64,000 bases of DNA, from the NCBI RefSeq assembly GCF_900112365.1, contig NZ_FOLQ01000007.1, positions 1 to 64,000 of the forward strand. The letters run 5' to 3'. Positions 55,852-64,000 of the stretch are shown piece by piece. The notes under the pieces were generated by a model. That model worked only from the letters and a program-made list of their open reading frames with translations, made no database searches and had not been told where the DNA came from. The position numbers and the translations under genes are program-made. This DNA comes from Spirosoma endophyticum (GTDB lineage Bacteria; Bacteroidota; Bacteroidia; Cytophagales; Spirosomataceae). Position 1 is the first letter of the stretch. The number at the start of each line of letters is the position of its first letter.

Positions 55852-57066
55852 ATGAATTCTGAAGCCTTATTGTCCTTCGATAACACAGAACTGGCCTTTG
55901 CCTATAAATCAGATAAGCAATTAAGGAAAACTAGTTACTTATTTCAATTGATGAACCAGCAATGGCTGGTAAAAACAGGGATAAAAATAGGGCTGTTGGC
56001 TATCAAATGGAATTTGCCTGTTACAGGCTTAATACGGTCTACCATTTTTGAGCAATTTGTAGGCGGAGAGACCCTTCAGGAAACGGCCACTAGTATTAAA
56101 AATTTGGGCAAGTATGGTATTGATGTAATACTGGATTATGGTGCTGAAGGGAAAGAAACTGAAGACGATTTTGAAAAAACAAAAGAAGAATTTATTCGGG
56201 TAATTCATCACGCGTCGAAACATAAAAATGTCAATCTAATTGGTATAAAATTAACTGCTTTGGCGCGGTTTGATTTGCTGGAAAAATTAAATCAATCTAT
56301 ATCCATTTCCAGTGATAAAATTGCCGTTGACACTACGTCTCTAAACTCGTCGGAAAAGCAGGAATGGAATAATGTTGTTCAGCGTTTAGTGGAACTTTGT
56401 GAAATAGCAGATAAAAATGGCGTTGGTATTCTGGTTGATGCCGAAGAATCGTGGATACAGAATACCATTGATGCGCTGACGATGCAGGTTATGCAGCGGT
56501 ATAACCAGGAGAAGGTGCTTGTCTACAATACCATTCAGCTTTACCGACATGATCGTCTCGATTTTCTGAAACAATGTTTTGATATCGCGTCAAAAAATAG
56601 GTTTGTTCTGGGTGCCAAGATAGTACGTGGTGCTTACATGGAAAAGGAGCGCAAACGGGCGGGCGAGCTAAATCAAGAAACAGTTATTCAGCCGGATAAG
56701 GCCGCGAGCGATCAGGACTTTAATGAAGCCATTACGTTCTGTATCAAGCACATTGATGAAGTGTCGCTGATTATCGCATCACACAACGAGTACAGTGCTC
56801 AACTGGCGGTTCGGCTGCTGGATGAGAGTAATCTACCCTTAAATCACCCGCATGTTCATTTCTCGCAGCTCTACGGGATGAGCGATAACATTACATTTAA
56901 TCTGGCAAAAGCCGGGTGTAATGTCAGCAAATACCTACCCTATGGCCCTATCGAGGACGTTGTCCCATATTTGATGCGTCGGGCACAAGAAAACAGCTCC
57001 GTTGCTGGCCAGACCAGCAGGGAGCTGTTTTTGATTGAGAAGGAAATGAAGAGGAGGGGGTTATAA
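55852..57066 (+). CDS. Proline dehydrogenase
   Basis: The 404-residue FAD-dependent barrel oxidises proline to pyrroline-5-carboxylate and passes electrons to the quinone pool. The PRODH signatures visible are LVDAEESWIQNTID, LGAKIVRGAYMEKER, IIASHNEYSAQLAV, FSQLYGMSDNIT, and YLPYGPIEDVVPYLMRRAQENSS. It is a stand-alone enzyme, not fused to P5C dehydrogenase as in PutA. A longer N-terminal helical part precedes the barrel. Confidence 0.93.
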   Translation: MNSEALLSFDNTELAFAYKSDKQLRKTSYLFQLMNQQWLVKTGIKIGLLAIKWNLPVTGLIRSTIFEQFVGGETLQETATSIKNLGKYGIDVILDYGAEGKETEDDFEKTKEEFIRVIHHASKHKNVNLIGIKLTALARFDLLEKLNQSISISSDKIAVDTTSLNSSEKQEWNNVVQRLVELCEIADKNGVGILVDAEESWIQNTIDALTMQVMQRYNQEKVLVYNTIQLYRHDRLDFLKQCFDIASKNRFVLGAKIVRGAYMEKERKRAGELNQETVIQPDKAASDQDFNEAITFCIKHIDEVSLIIASHNEYSAQLAVRLLDESNLPLNHPHVHFSQLYGMSDNITFNLAKAGCNVSKYLPYGPIEDVVPYLMRRAQENSSVAGQTSRELFLIEKEMKRRGL

Positions 57067-57069
57067 TAA

Positions 57070-57115
57070 TTTTGGTATCCGGTGGGCTGACGCGTCAACC
57101 CACCGGATACCAAAA
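57070..57115. terminator. Perfect 17-bp hairpin between convergent genes
   Basis: TTTTGGTATCCGGTGGG (57070-57086) pairs perfectly with 57099-57115; both flanks carry T or A runs, so it can stop transcription from both directions. Confidence 0.85.
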
Positions 57116-57124
57116 ACTGAAAAC

Positions 57125-58705
57125 CTAATATTTCGCTGGTTGATTTGGCTTCGGTGTCGATTTCTTGATAAAGTCCCGAAGGTCATCATTGGCACTGACG
57201 AGGTCTTCCTGACGCAGGTACATCATGTGACCGCTCCGGTAACCTTTCCACGACATCCGGCTTTTTAGCTTTCCACTGGGGTCCATCTGCCACATGTTAT
57301 ACTGCGCATTGAAATAGTCGCAGGCACCGTCGTAATAGCCCGACTGAACAAATAAATGCAGGTACGGGTTCTGGGCCATGGCCTGCCGTAAGTTTTCGGC
57401 ACTTCGATCCGTATTGGCGCCACTACGATCCCAGGGGTGTACCGGACCAAACATGTAGTATTTCAGGTCGGTTTTGTAATTCAGGAATTCCCGGAAATAG
57501 TAGTTCATCGGGGCTGCGAACGAGTGCAACCAGGACGTAAGCTCCGGTGAATAATCGGGCCGCTCACCCGCGTCTTCCCGGTCGATACCCAGATAGCGCG
57601 AATCCAGCCGACCGATGGTGTAGCCTTTGTCACGTAGTAATTCTTTCCAGAAGAAATTAGTCGGAATATCCATGTTGTGTTGCAGTACTACTTTTTCCGA
57701 CAGACCGGAATAACGGGCTACTTTAGCCGCAATCTGCTGTTTTTTCTGCGGGTCAATGAAGCCGCCCATGGCCAGCGCCGGAATAAATTCGTTGATCGTA
57801 AACTGTTCAACTTCAGGTAGTATTGCCGTTAGATCTTTGCTCTGCAAATCGGGGCCAAGTGCTTTATGGAACCAGGCCGTTGCCGCATAATACGGCAGCA
57901 TATTCGCGGAACCTACAGGACCCTTCCGCTCAATACCAAGATCGGTAGGCGATACCAGAATTACCCCGTTCAGGTACATCCAATTGGCGTTCTGAAGCTC
58001 CAGCGCCAGACCCGATACCCGGGTTGTTCCATAGCTTTCCCCAATCAGGTATTTAGGCGACGGCCAGCGATTTTTCCGGCTCACGAACACGTTGAGCCAC
58101 TCGGCTAGGTATTTTATGTCCGAATTAACACCGAAGAATTTTGCCTTCGGTACGTCCTTGTTCGCCATGCGGGAATAGCCCGTATTGACAGGATCGATGT
58201 ACACGATATCTGCTACGTCGAGGAGCGAATTCGGGTTATCCTTCAACGTATAAGGTTGCAACGGGTACCCTTCGTTGTCGATGTTCAGCAACTTGGGACC
58301 TGTATAGGCAAGGTGCATCCAGACCGATGCCGTGCCGGGGCCGCCATTAAAGGAAATAACCAGTGGGCGCGTCGTTCGATCTTTAATATCTGACCGTTCG
58401 TAGTATGTAAAAAATACGCCCGCAATTTGTTTGCCGTCTTCATCCCAAACCGGCTGTGTGCCGACTGTAGCTGTATACGGGACCGATTTGCCTTTGATCG
58501 TAACGGAATGCGAGGTGGTTATGGTCGAATCCATAGCCAGTCTAAGATCGCCGGGTCCGGGTTTTGCCGAGGTACCGGACGTTGGCCTTGGGGCTTGTGC
58601 AGCATCAGCCGGACCGCCCGCAGGTCGCTGCCCACGTTGTCCTTGTGCAAACGATAACGAACCTGTTGTCAGGCCAATGAGCAATAAAATTGCAATTCGT
58701 TTCAT
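57125..58705 (-). CDS. S10-family serine carboxypeptidase, copy 1
   Basis: The 526-residue secreted peptidase has a signal peptide ending SLSFA. The low-complexity N-terminus after it is rich in Gly, Pro, Ala and Gln (about residues 21-50). The catalytic serine is Ser224 in GESYG, FNGGPGTASVWMHL is the conserved oxyanion region, and the histidine is in GYRSGHMMY. It is closely similar to the neighbour upstream, a tandem duplication; the two differ mainly in the N-terminal linker. Probably releases amino acids from C-termini of imported or periplasmic peptides. Confidence 0.92.
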   Translation of the reverse strand: MKRIAILLLIGLTTGSLSFAQGQRGQRPAGGPADAAQAPRPTSGTSAKPGPGDLRLAMDSTITTSHSVTIKGKSVPYTATVGTQPVWDEDGKQIAGVFFTYYERSDIKDRTTRPLVISFNGGPGTASVWMHLAYTGPKLLNIDNEGYPLQPYTLKDNPNSLLDVADIVYIDPVNTGYSRMANKDVPKAKFFGVNSDIKYLAEWLNVFVSRKNRWPSPKYLIGESYGTTRVSGLALELQNANWMYLNGVILVSPTDLGIERKGPVGSANMLPYYAATAWFHKALGPDLQSKDLTAILPEVEQFTINEFIPALAMGGFIDPQKKQQIAAKVARYSGLSEKVVLQHNMDIPTNFFWKELLRDKGYTIGRLDSRYLGIDREDAGERPDYSPELTSWLHSFAAPMNYYFREFLNYKTDLKYYMFGPVHPWDRSGANTDRSAENLRQAMAQNPYLHLFVQSGYYDGACDYFNAQYNMWQMDPSGKLKSRMSWKGYRSGHMMYLRQEDLVSANDDLRDFIKKSTPKPNQPAKY

Positions 58706-58754
58706 GTAAAATGTACGGGTTAAAAAGTAATGATACTCGTTTTGTTGTAACGTC

Positions 58755-60242
58755 TTAGTACTTAGCTGCCTGGGTTGGCTTGGGTAAGGTTTTCTGAATA
58801 AATACCCGGATGTCTTCGTTCGATGTAGCCAGGTCTTCGTCCCGTAGATACATCATATGGCCGCCCCGGTAGCCTTTCCACTCAAATCGGGCTTTCAGTT
58901 TCCCGCTTGGATCAATATGCCACATGTCGTATTTGGCATTGAAATAATCGCATGCGCCATCATAATAACCCGACTGAATCATGACATTCAGATATGGATT
59001 CTGGGCCATGGCCTGCCGTAAGTTTTCGCCGGTTCTGTCGGTGTTGGCGCCTTCGCGATCCCAGGGGCGGGTTTGTCCGGCAATGTTGTATTTAAGATCA
59101 GTTTTGTAATTGAGGTGCTGCCGTAGGTAATAATTAATGGCGGGGGTAAACGAATGCTGCCAGGAGGTGTATTCGGCGGCATAATCGGGTCGTTCGCCAG
59201 CTGTCTCGCGGTCAATCCCCAGATAGCGGGAGTCCAGACGGCCGATCTGATACCCTTTGTCACGTAGCAATTCCTTCCAGTAAAAAGTAGACGGAATCAC
59301 CAGATTATGTTCCATAATTACCTTCTCCGACAGGCCGGAATAACGAGCCATTTTGGCGGCAATCTGTTTTTTCCTGTCGGGTTCCAGGAAACCTCCCCGC
59401 GCAATGGCTGGCGTTAACTCGTTGATCGTAAACTGTTCAACTTCAGGCAACATGGCCGTTAAGTCTTTTTGCTGAAGATCGGAAGGAAGCATTTTATGAT
59501 ACCAGGCCGTTGCCGAATAATAGGGCAGCATGTTGGCGGCTTCAACCGGGCCACCGCGATCAAGGCCAAGGTCGGTAGGTGACACCAGAATCACCCCGTT
59601 CAGGTACATCCAGTTGGCGTTCTGAAGCTCCAGCGCCAGACCCGACACTCGGGACGTACCATAGCTCTCACCAATCAAATATTTGGGTGACGGCCAGCGA
59701 TTTTTCCGACCGACAAACACGTTGAGCCACTCGGCCAGGTATTTGATGTCGGCATTGACCCCAAAGAATTTCGACTTGGGAATGGAGTCATTGATTGCTC
59801 GGGAGAAACCCGTATTGACCGGCTCTACGTAGACAATATCCGCTACGTCCAGAATCGAATGCGGATTGTCTTTTACGCCGTAGGGTTGTGTCGGGTAACC
59901 TTCACTATCGACCAGCACACGTTTTGGGCCCGTATAGCCAATGTGCATCCAGCACGAAGCGGCTCCCGGTCCCCCATTAAAGGAAATAAACAGTGGGCGT
60001 GTTGTCCGGTCGGTAACGTCCGAGCGCTCGTAATACACGTAAAACAACGTAGCAATGGGCTTCCCGTTTTCGTCGTAAACAGGCTGATTTCCAGCCGTAG
60101 CGTTGTAGGGAACAACTTTGCCTTTAATCGTAACCTGATCTTTTGTTGTTACGTCGCCGTCCAGTTTTAACCGGCGGTTTTGGGCTACTGAAACGGTAAA
60201 CGTAATGAGGCTAAGAAGAACTAGCGTAAAGGTTTGTTTCAT
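58755..60242 (-). CDS. S10-family serine carboxypeptidase, copy 2
   Basis: The 495-residue paralogue of the downstream gene has a signal peptide ending VSVAQ, no Gly/Pro-rich linker, the serine at Ser193 (GESYG), FNGGPGAASCWMH, and histidine in GYRGGHMMYL. It lies 49 bases upstream of copy 1 and 35 bases downstream of the TPR protease gene, so all three are likely cotranscribed. Confidence 0.92.
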   Translation of the reverse strand: MKQTFTLVLLSLITFTVSVAQNRRLKLDGDVTTKDQVTIKGKVVPYNATAGNQPVYDENGKPIATLFYVYYERSDVTDRTTRPLFISFNGGPGAASCWMHIGYTGPKRVLVDSEGYPTQPYGVKDNPHSILDVADIVYVEPVNTGFSRAINDSIPKSKFFGVNADIKYLAEWLNVFVGRKNRWPSPKYLIGESYGTSRVSGLALELQNANWMYLNGVILVSPTDLGLDRGGPVEAANMLPYYSATAWYHKMLPSDLQQKDLTAMLPEVEQFTINELTPAIARGGFLEPDRKKQIAAKMARYSGLSEKVIMEHNLVIPSTFYWKELLRDKGYQIGRLDSRYLGIDRETAGERPDYAAEYTSWQHSFTPAINYYLRQHLNYKTDLKYNIAGQTRPWDREGANTDRTGENLRQAMAQNPYLNVMIQSGYYDGACDYFNAKYDMWHIDPSGKLKARFEWKGYRGGHMMYLRDEDLATSNEDIRVFIQKTLPKPTQAAKY

Positions 60243-60277
60243 GGGTATGTTGTACTTTTTCTCAAAGGGGTAACGTA

Positions 60278-63178
60278 TTATAAGCCAGACACTTCGCCTG
60301 GTTTTATATCGAGCTGATTGGCCATTGCCAGTAATCCTTTTAATTCATCCTGCTTATTAGCCTGCTTATACAAATTGGCCAGCGCTACGTAACTTTCGAG
60401 ATTATAGGGATTGTATTCCAGCGATTTTTTGAAGGCTGTTATTGCTTCATCTGATTTACCACTTTGCATAGCCAATACGCCAGTTGACTGCATAGCCGAG
60501 GATTGATAAAGTAAACTTCCCTTGGTATTCAGGCTTTTATACAGGGATTCGGCGTCGGGCAGTCGTTTGGCTATTGCCAGCAAACGGGCCAGACGATGTT
60601 TATCCGTTAGATCGAGGCTGGATTTTTCGGCCAGGGTTTTATCCAGGTAGAAGGCCAGCGAATCCTGTTTGCCCAGCTTTGCGTAGCCTTCGGCAATGCG
60701 CAGATCGAAATCGGTACGTGGATTTTTACCGGACTCCAATATACGTTGGACTTCTTTCATGGTCGTGACCGCTTCCTGATTGCGACCAACCGCCAGCAAC
60801 GCATCGGCATACAAACCTCGCAGTTCATAGTTCTGAGGTCGTTGCAGTACCAGTTTTTTCAGGCCGTCGAGCTGGTTAGCGTAACCCAGCATACCGCGTT
60901 GAGCCAAGGCGAAGGCTTTTGCGTCGTCGCGTCGGTCGCGCAGGTAGGTCGATACGTCCGCACCTGTGGTGGCATAGTCTTCGGCGGCTTTTATCGCCTG
61001 ACTAATTCGACCGTTCTGAAAATACATCTCGCGCAACTGGATGGCGGCATAGGCACGAGTCTGATAATCTTTCTCTAAATCCAGCGCTTTCTGAAGATAA
61101 GCAGCCTGTGTCTTGACAAACTCATCCGGCGACTTATCTGAGCCCCCTTTGTCCTCTTCCCACTTTGCATAAGCTACATAGACCGGAGCATAGGCTGGAT
61201 TAATCTCCTCGGCCGATTTTATATAGCTAAGTGCCTTGTCGAACTCTTTCTGCTGTTGTTTGAGCCGAGCGTAGGCCAGATACGCAGGCTGATATTTGCT
61301 GTCGTATACCAGCGCCGTATCGAGGTATTTTCCTGCTTTTACCGGGTCAGATTTAATGACTTTGTTGCTCAGGTTAATATAAACCTGTGCCCAGTTCGAT
61401 GCCATCACCGAATGATCGCCGTTTAAATACGCCCGCTCTTTTTTGACCAGCCCGTCCAGAAATTTATACATTTCCGGATCTCTACTTTTCAGTTCGGCGG
61501 TGATGTTCATTGACTTAAAGTCCAGCGGATGCACTTTCACCGTCTCGAAATAAGCCGGATACGTCTGCGCGAAGTATTCCGATTCGTTATTCTGCGAGTA
61601 ATAATCCAGCGTCAGGTGGTTCTTCATGGCGTTGTAGTACTGCTCGCGAATTATCCGATTTTCGGCATCGGTCAGTACACGACCATGAAACAGGTGGACG
61701 TATTCGTGCAGCACGACATTACGTTCCTGATAGGCCCCGCGCTCTACATACTCAATGGCGGCTGCACCGCTCCCCACCCCCCGAATGTCCATCCATTGTC
61801 GGTTATCGAACGTAGTGGATGCCCGGAAATACGGCGACCGCATAGCAATAGCCAGATCGATGTGCAGAGGGGGTACGACAAACGCGTTCCCCTGTTTGGA
61901 CAAAAAAGGGAAGTAAACGACACTGGTGTACATCTGATTCCAGACCATCGCTTTCGCCCGGCTACCGGGGAAGTACGTCAGGTCCGGGAAGACGTTCGTG
62001 AAATTCTCTGGATCGTTAATTTTTGTGGTTTTCAGTACGTTCGTTATCGAGTCGTAGGTCATCAGATACGGAATCCGCTTTGATTTTATGACCGCCGATA
62101 GCCCATTGTGTGCCGGACCGTAATGCTTCTTCTTATCTAAAATGCCAACGAAAGCTGATTCTGCCGAATCCAGATTTGCTTTGCGATTTGGGGTGTCGAA
62201 ATCGCTGTAATAGAGTGAGCCCCGGTGCATGGCTGGTAATACCGATGCGGGATATTCTTTGGCTATTTTGTACGTTACTGCAACGGCATCGGTCAGCTTA
62301 TTCTCGTGGAATAATTTGTCGGCTTCCCGTAATTTTTCCCGGATAATTTTTTCGTCTTTATCCGCGTAATCAGCATAGGTCAGGTTGGTATGTCCATTGC
62401 CCCAATGCCAGTGCGTTTGAAAATGTAGTGGGTTGATATTTAAGGCCAGTTGCCATTGGGCCGCCATGTCGTTCAACTGCGTCGCATCGATACGTCGCCA
62501 GATGGCATAGCCGTAACTGAATCGGGCATCGGCATTGAAAGGATCGAGCGTTAAGGATTTCACCAGTGGAGCTTCGGCCTGTTCGGGATGTTGATCCCAG
62601 AAGTAGACATTGGCTTCGAGCAGATACGCTCCGGCCAGCTTGGCATTCTTCTGCTGAAGCTTTTTGGCTACGTCCAGCGCTTCAGGGTATTTTTTTTGCA
62701 GAAGCAGCGCCCGGCCTAAAACCAGCGAGGTTTCTTCATCATTCGGGTTGCTCGCCAGTAAAGCTTTGCATTGTTTTTCCGCGTTTGGCAAATCCCAGGC
62801 TTCGATAGCCAACTGCGCCTTTAATCGTTTTGCCCAGCTGCTGTTTTTGTCGACTGCCAGCGCCTTTGTTACGTCCTTTTCGGCCTGTTTGAAATCATTG
62901 GTTAACCAATGATACTCGGCTAGTAGAATTGACTTCTCCGCAGGCCCCAGCCCATTTCCTGCCTTGATGGCATCGGTAGCCTCCTGCCAAAGGCCAAGGT
63001 CTAGTAATTGCTTGACAACCTTCGCCCTGTCTTTCGTACTTTGCTTAAACTGACTACGTACCGAAGCACGCGCTTTTTCCAGACTGGCCTGGACCACTTT
63101 TGTGTCATTAACCGATTGGGCAGACACCATGCCGATCAGGCAAAGCAGGAGGATCGGTAGAAAATAGAGTTTCAGCAT
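60278..63178 (-). CDS. TPR protein with zinc-metallopeptidase (HExxH) motif
   Basis: The 966-residue secreted protein starts at ATG 63178 (MLKLYFLPILLLCLIGMVSAQ signal peptide); the upstream-extended frame adds 20 unlikely residues. Multiple tetratricopeptide repeats occupy residues about 50-350 and 600-960. In the centre lies HEYVH (His491 to His495) followed by NESEYFAQTYPAYFE, which can supply the third ligand, so the middle part looks like a gluzincin peptidase (MA clan). Location beside SusD and two carboxypeptidases suggests a peptide-degrading outer-membrane or periplasmic complex. Confidence 0.85.
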   Translation of the reverse strand: MLKLYFLPILLLCLIGMVSAQSVNDTKVVQASLEKARASVRSQFKQSTKDRAKVVKQLLDLGLWQEATDAIKAGNGLGPAEKSILLAEYHWLTNDFKQAEKDVTKALAVDKNSSWAKRLKAQLAIEAWDLPNAEKQCKALLASNPNDEETSLVLGRALLLQKKYPEALDVAKKLQQKNAKLAGAYLLEANVYFWDQHPEQAEAPLVKSLTLDPFNADARFSYGYAIWRRIDATQLNDMAAQWQLALNINPLHFQTHWHWGNGHTNLTYADYADKDEKIIREKLREADKLFHENKLTDAVAVTYKIAKEYPASVLPAMHRGSLYYSDFDTPNRKANLDSAESAFVGILDKKKHYGPAHNGLSAVIKSKRIPYLMTYDSITNVLKTTKINDPENFTNVFPDLTYFPGSRAKAMVWNQMYTSVVYFPFLSKQGNAFVVPPLHIDLAIAMRSPYFRASTTFDNRQWMDIRGVGSGAAAIEYVERGAYQERNVVLHEYVHLFHGRVLTDAENRIIREQYYNAMKNHLTLDYYSQNNESEYFAQTYPAYFETVKVHPLDFKSMNITAELKSRDPEMYKFLDGLVKKERAYLNGDHSVMASNWAQVYINLSNKVIKSDPVKAGKYLDTALVYDSKYQPAYLAYARLKQQQKEFDKALSYIKSAEEINPAYAPVYVAYAKWEEDKGGSDKSPDEFVKTQAAYLQKALDLEKDYQTRAYAAIQLREMYFQNGRISQAIKAAEDYATTGADVSTYLRDRRDDAKAFALAQRGMLGYANQLDGLKKLVLQRPQNYELRGLYADALLAVGRNQEAVTTMKEVQRILESGKNPRTDFDLRIAEGYAKLGKQDSLAFYLDKTLAEKSSLDLTDKHRLARLLAIAKRLPDAESLYKSLNTKGSLLYQSSAMQSTGVLAMQSGKSDEAITAFKKSLEYNPYNLESYVALANLYKQANKQDELKGLLAMANQLDIKPGEVSGL

Positions 63179-63203
63179 GGGGTAGGAAGGGAATTTGAAA
63201 GGT

Positions 63204-63295
63204 AAGTCGTCCGACGTTTGCCACCCAAAGAAGGGCATTTTTTAAATTTGTTGATGAAGTATAATTGACTTCGAGCTACAAACGCCGGACGGCTT
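63204..63295. repeat. 17-bp inverted repeat flanking the SusD-TPR gap
   Basis: AAGTCGTCCGACGTTTG at 63204-63220 is inverted at 63279-63295 with 15 of 17 matching (differences are G-U compatible) around a 58-base loop. It lies between the SusD-like stop and the TPR gene start. Confidence 0.6.
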
Positions 63296-63300
63296 AGAGT

Positions 63301-64000
63301 TTACTTACGCGTATCCCAAAACACCCGATCCAGCATAGAGCCTTTCTGCTTGGCATTTGGGTTGTTGTTTATCTCAGACTGTGCATAGAACAGTGACCGG
63401 GGCACCTCATTATAAATAGCGAAAGGCGTTTTGAGGGGCGTTAACGCCGGATAACCTGTCCGCCGATAATCAGTCCAGGGTTCAACAAGTACCGCGTGAT
63501 TCGCTACGTATTTCTCGTTGATGATTTGCTCAAGCATCTGCTGGGGCGCCCCTTTCAACGTACCATTGGCCGTGATGTAGGTCGTAATATCGGCTGCGGC
63601 TACACCGGCATCTGCCATGGATGCCCGAATGCCTGCCTCGAAAAAGCTTTGCGCACTACCCGGCGCACTGTAGAGCAGCGCGGCTTCGGCCCGTATGAAA
63701 TTGTACTCAGCAAAGGTGAGCAACCGGGCCGGACTGTTGCCGCTGAACGTAATGGCGCCATCTTTCAAACTCCCGTTGGTATTGACCAACGATAAATTCG
63801 CTGCGGATGGCGTACCGTAGAGGTATTGGTAATTGCGCGAGTAGTTTGCCGATGGGTCTACGTCGAGTGCGCTGGCCCCTTTGAACGTAGCCGTGGCGGG
63901 TGTAGCCGTATATGGGAACGGAATGAAATACGAGTTCCGACGCGGGTCGGCCTTCGAATTCATCAAATCGACAATGAAGCGATTGGGGAAAAACTGGTTT
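63301..64000 (-). CDS. SusD/RagB-like outer-membrane lipoprotein, C-terminal part
   Basis: The reading frame is open to the window edge (NQFFPNRFIVDLMNSKADPRRNSY continues upstream of the first visible Met), so the gene is cut by the window. Visible are the SusD-like_2 landmarks ARLLTFAEYNFIRAEAALL, a C-terminal QMLEQIINEKYVANH (family core helix) and VEPWTDYRRTGYPALTPL. Such proteins cap TonB-dependent SusC transporters; the partner should lie upstream, outside the window. The nearby peptidases hint that this pair imports peptides rather than glycans. Confidence 0.88.
   Translation of the reverse strand, partial: NQFFPNRFIVDLMNSKADPRRNSYFIPFPYTATPATATFKGASALDVDPSANYSRNYQYLYGTPSAANLSLVNTNGSLKDGAITFSGNSPARLLTFAEYNFIRAEAALLYSAPGSAQSFFEAGIRASMADAGVAAADITTYITANGTLKGAPQQMLEQIINEKYVANHAVLVEPWTDYRRTGYPALTPLKTPFAIYNEVPRSLFYAQSEINNNPNAKQKGSMLDRVFWDTRK

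Noticed and set aside
55697..55855. 52-codon frame with hydrophobic start overlapping the proline dehydrogenase ATG
   Set aside because: It runs through a likely promoter region and shows no family features; kept only as a remark.
61529..62083. 184-codon frame antisense to the TPR-protease gene
   Set aside because: Shadow of a long real gene; no domain; codon use follows the complementary strand.
1..64000. CRISPR arrays, insertion sequences, prophage genes, tRNAs
   Set aside because: No regularly spaced repeats, transposase, integrase, phage structural genes or tRNA cloverleaf were recognised on either strand.

Overview
The window looks like a chromosome segment of a Bacteroidota bacterium of the Cytophagales, most like Spirosoma or a close relative. 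This rests on the TTTG-N19-TAnnTTTG promoter type, start codons without Shine-Dalgarno sequences, a SusD-like outer-membrane protein, the DUF6702, GH3 and PSCyt/DUF1553/DUF1501 families, and moderate GC. The genus is inferred from protein flavour and was not tested by a search.

Layout. 1-402: end of an rRNA operon (5S rRNA with a perfectly palindromic terminator). 403-16217: one long minus-strand run for branched-chain amino acid synthesis, read as ilvD-ilvB-ilvN-ilvC-ilvA, a DUF433/DUF5615 toxin-antitoxin pair, an AraC-type regulator, leuC-leuD-citramalate synthase, a methyltransferase, leuB and leuA. leuA is preceded by a consensus promoter, a leucine-rich 15-residue leader peptide and a terminator hairpin, which together form an apparent transcription attenuator. 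A 12-bp palindrome in that leader recurs just upstream of ilvD. 16343-19036: murQ, an unknown protein and a sugar epimerase. 19146-28556 (minus): lon, a DUF6702 protein, rseP, a tiny membrane peptide, dxr, a Septu-like ATPase/HNH defence pair translationally coupled to dxr, and a GH3-type enzyme. 28792-32349: mreBCD, msrC and a small secreted protein. 32522-41095: a Planctomycete-type cytochrome/DUF1553/DUF1501 module, split by a minus-strand D-threonine-aldolase-like/RidA pair. 41171-57066: an extracellular nuclease, an MscS channel, glpFK, a GH16 glucanase, several oxidoreductases, an AraC regulator and proline dehydrogenase. 57125-64000 (minus): two tandem S10 carboxypeptidases, a TPR protein carrying a zinc-protease HExxH motif, and the C-terminal part of a SusD-like protein cut by the window end.

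The ilv and leu genes together encode the complete route from pyruvate and threonine to isoleucine, valine and leucine except the final transaminase, and include two sources of 2-oxobutyrate or its equivalent (IlvA and a citramalate synthase). LeuA lacks the leucine-binding regulatory domain, so the leader attenuator may be the main leucine control.

Across the window most gene boundaries hold long, often perfect inverted repeats without a U-tract. Some recur: the TAGTCGATAGTCGTCAGTCA hairpin occurs at three places and a 19-bp word built from TAATGGATAATG at two gene ends. The hexamer ACGTAG/CTACGT also appears about four times more often than chance in the stretches counted by eye.
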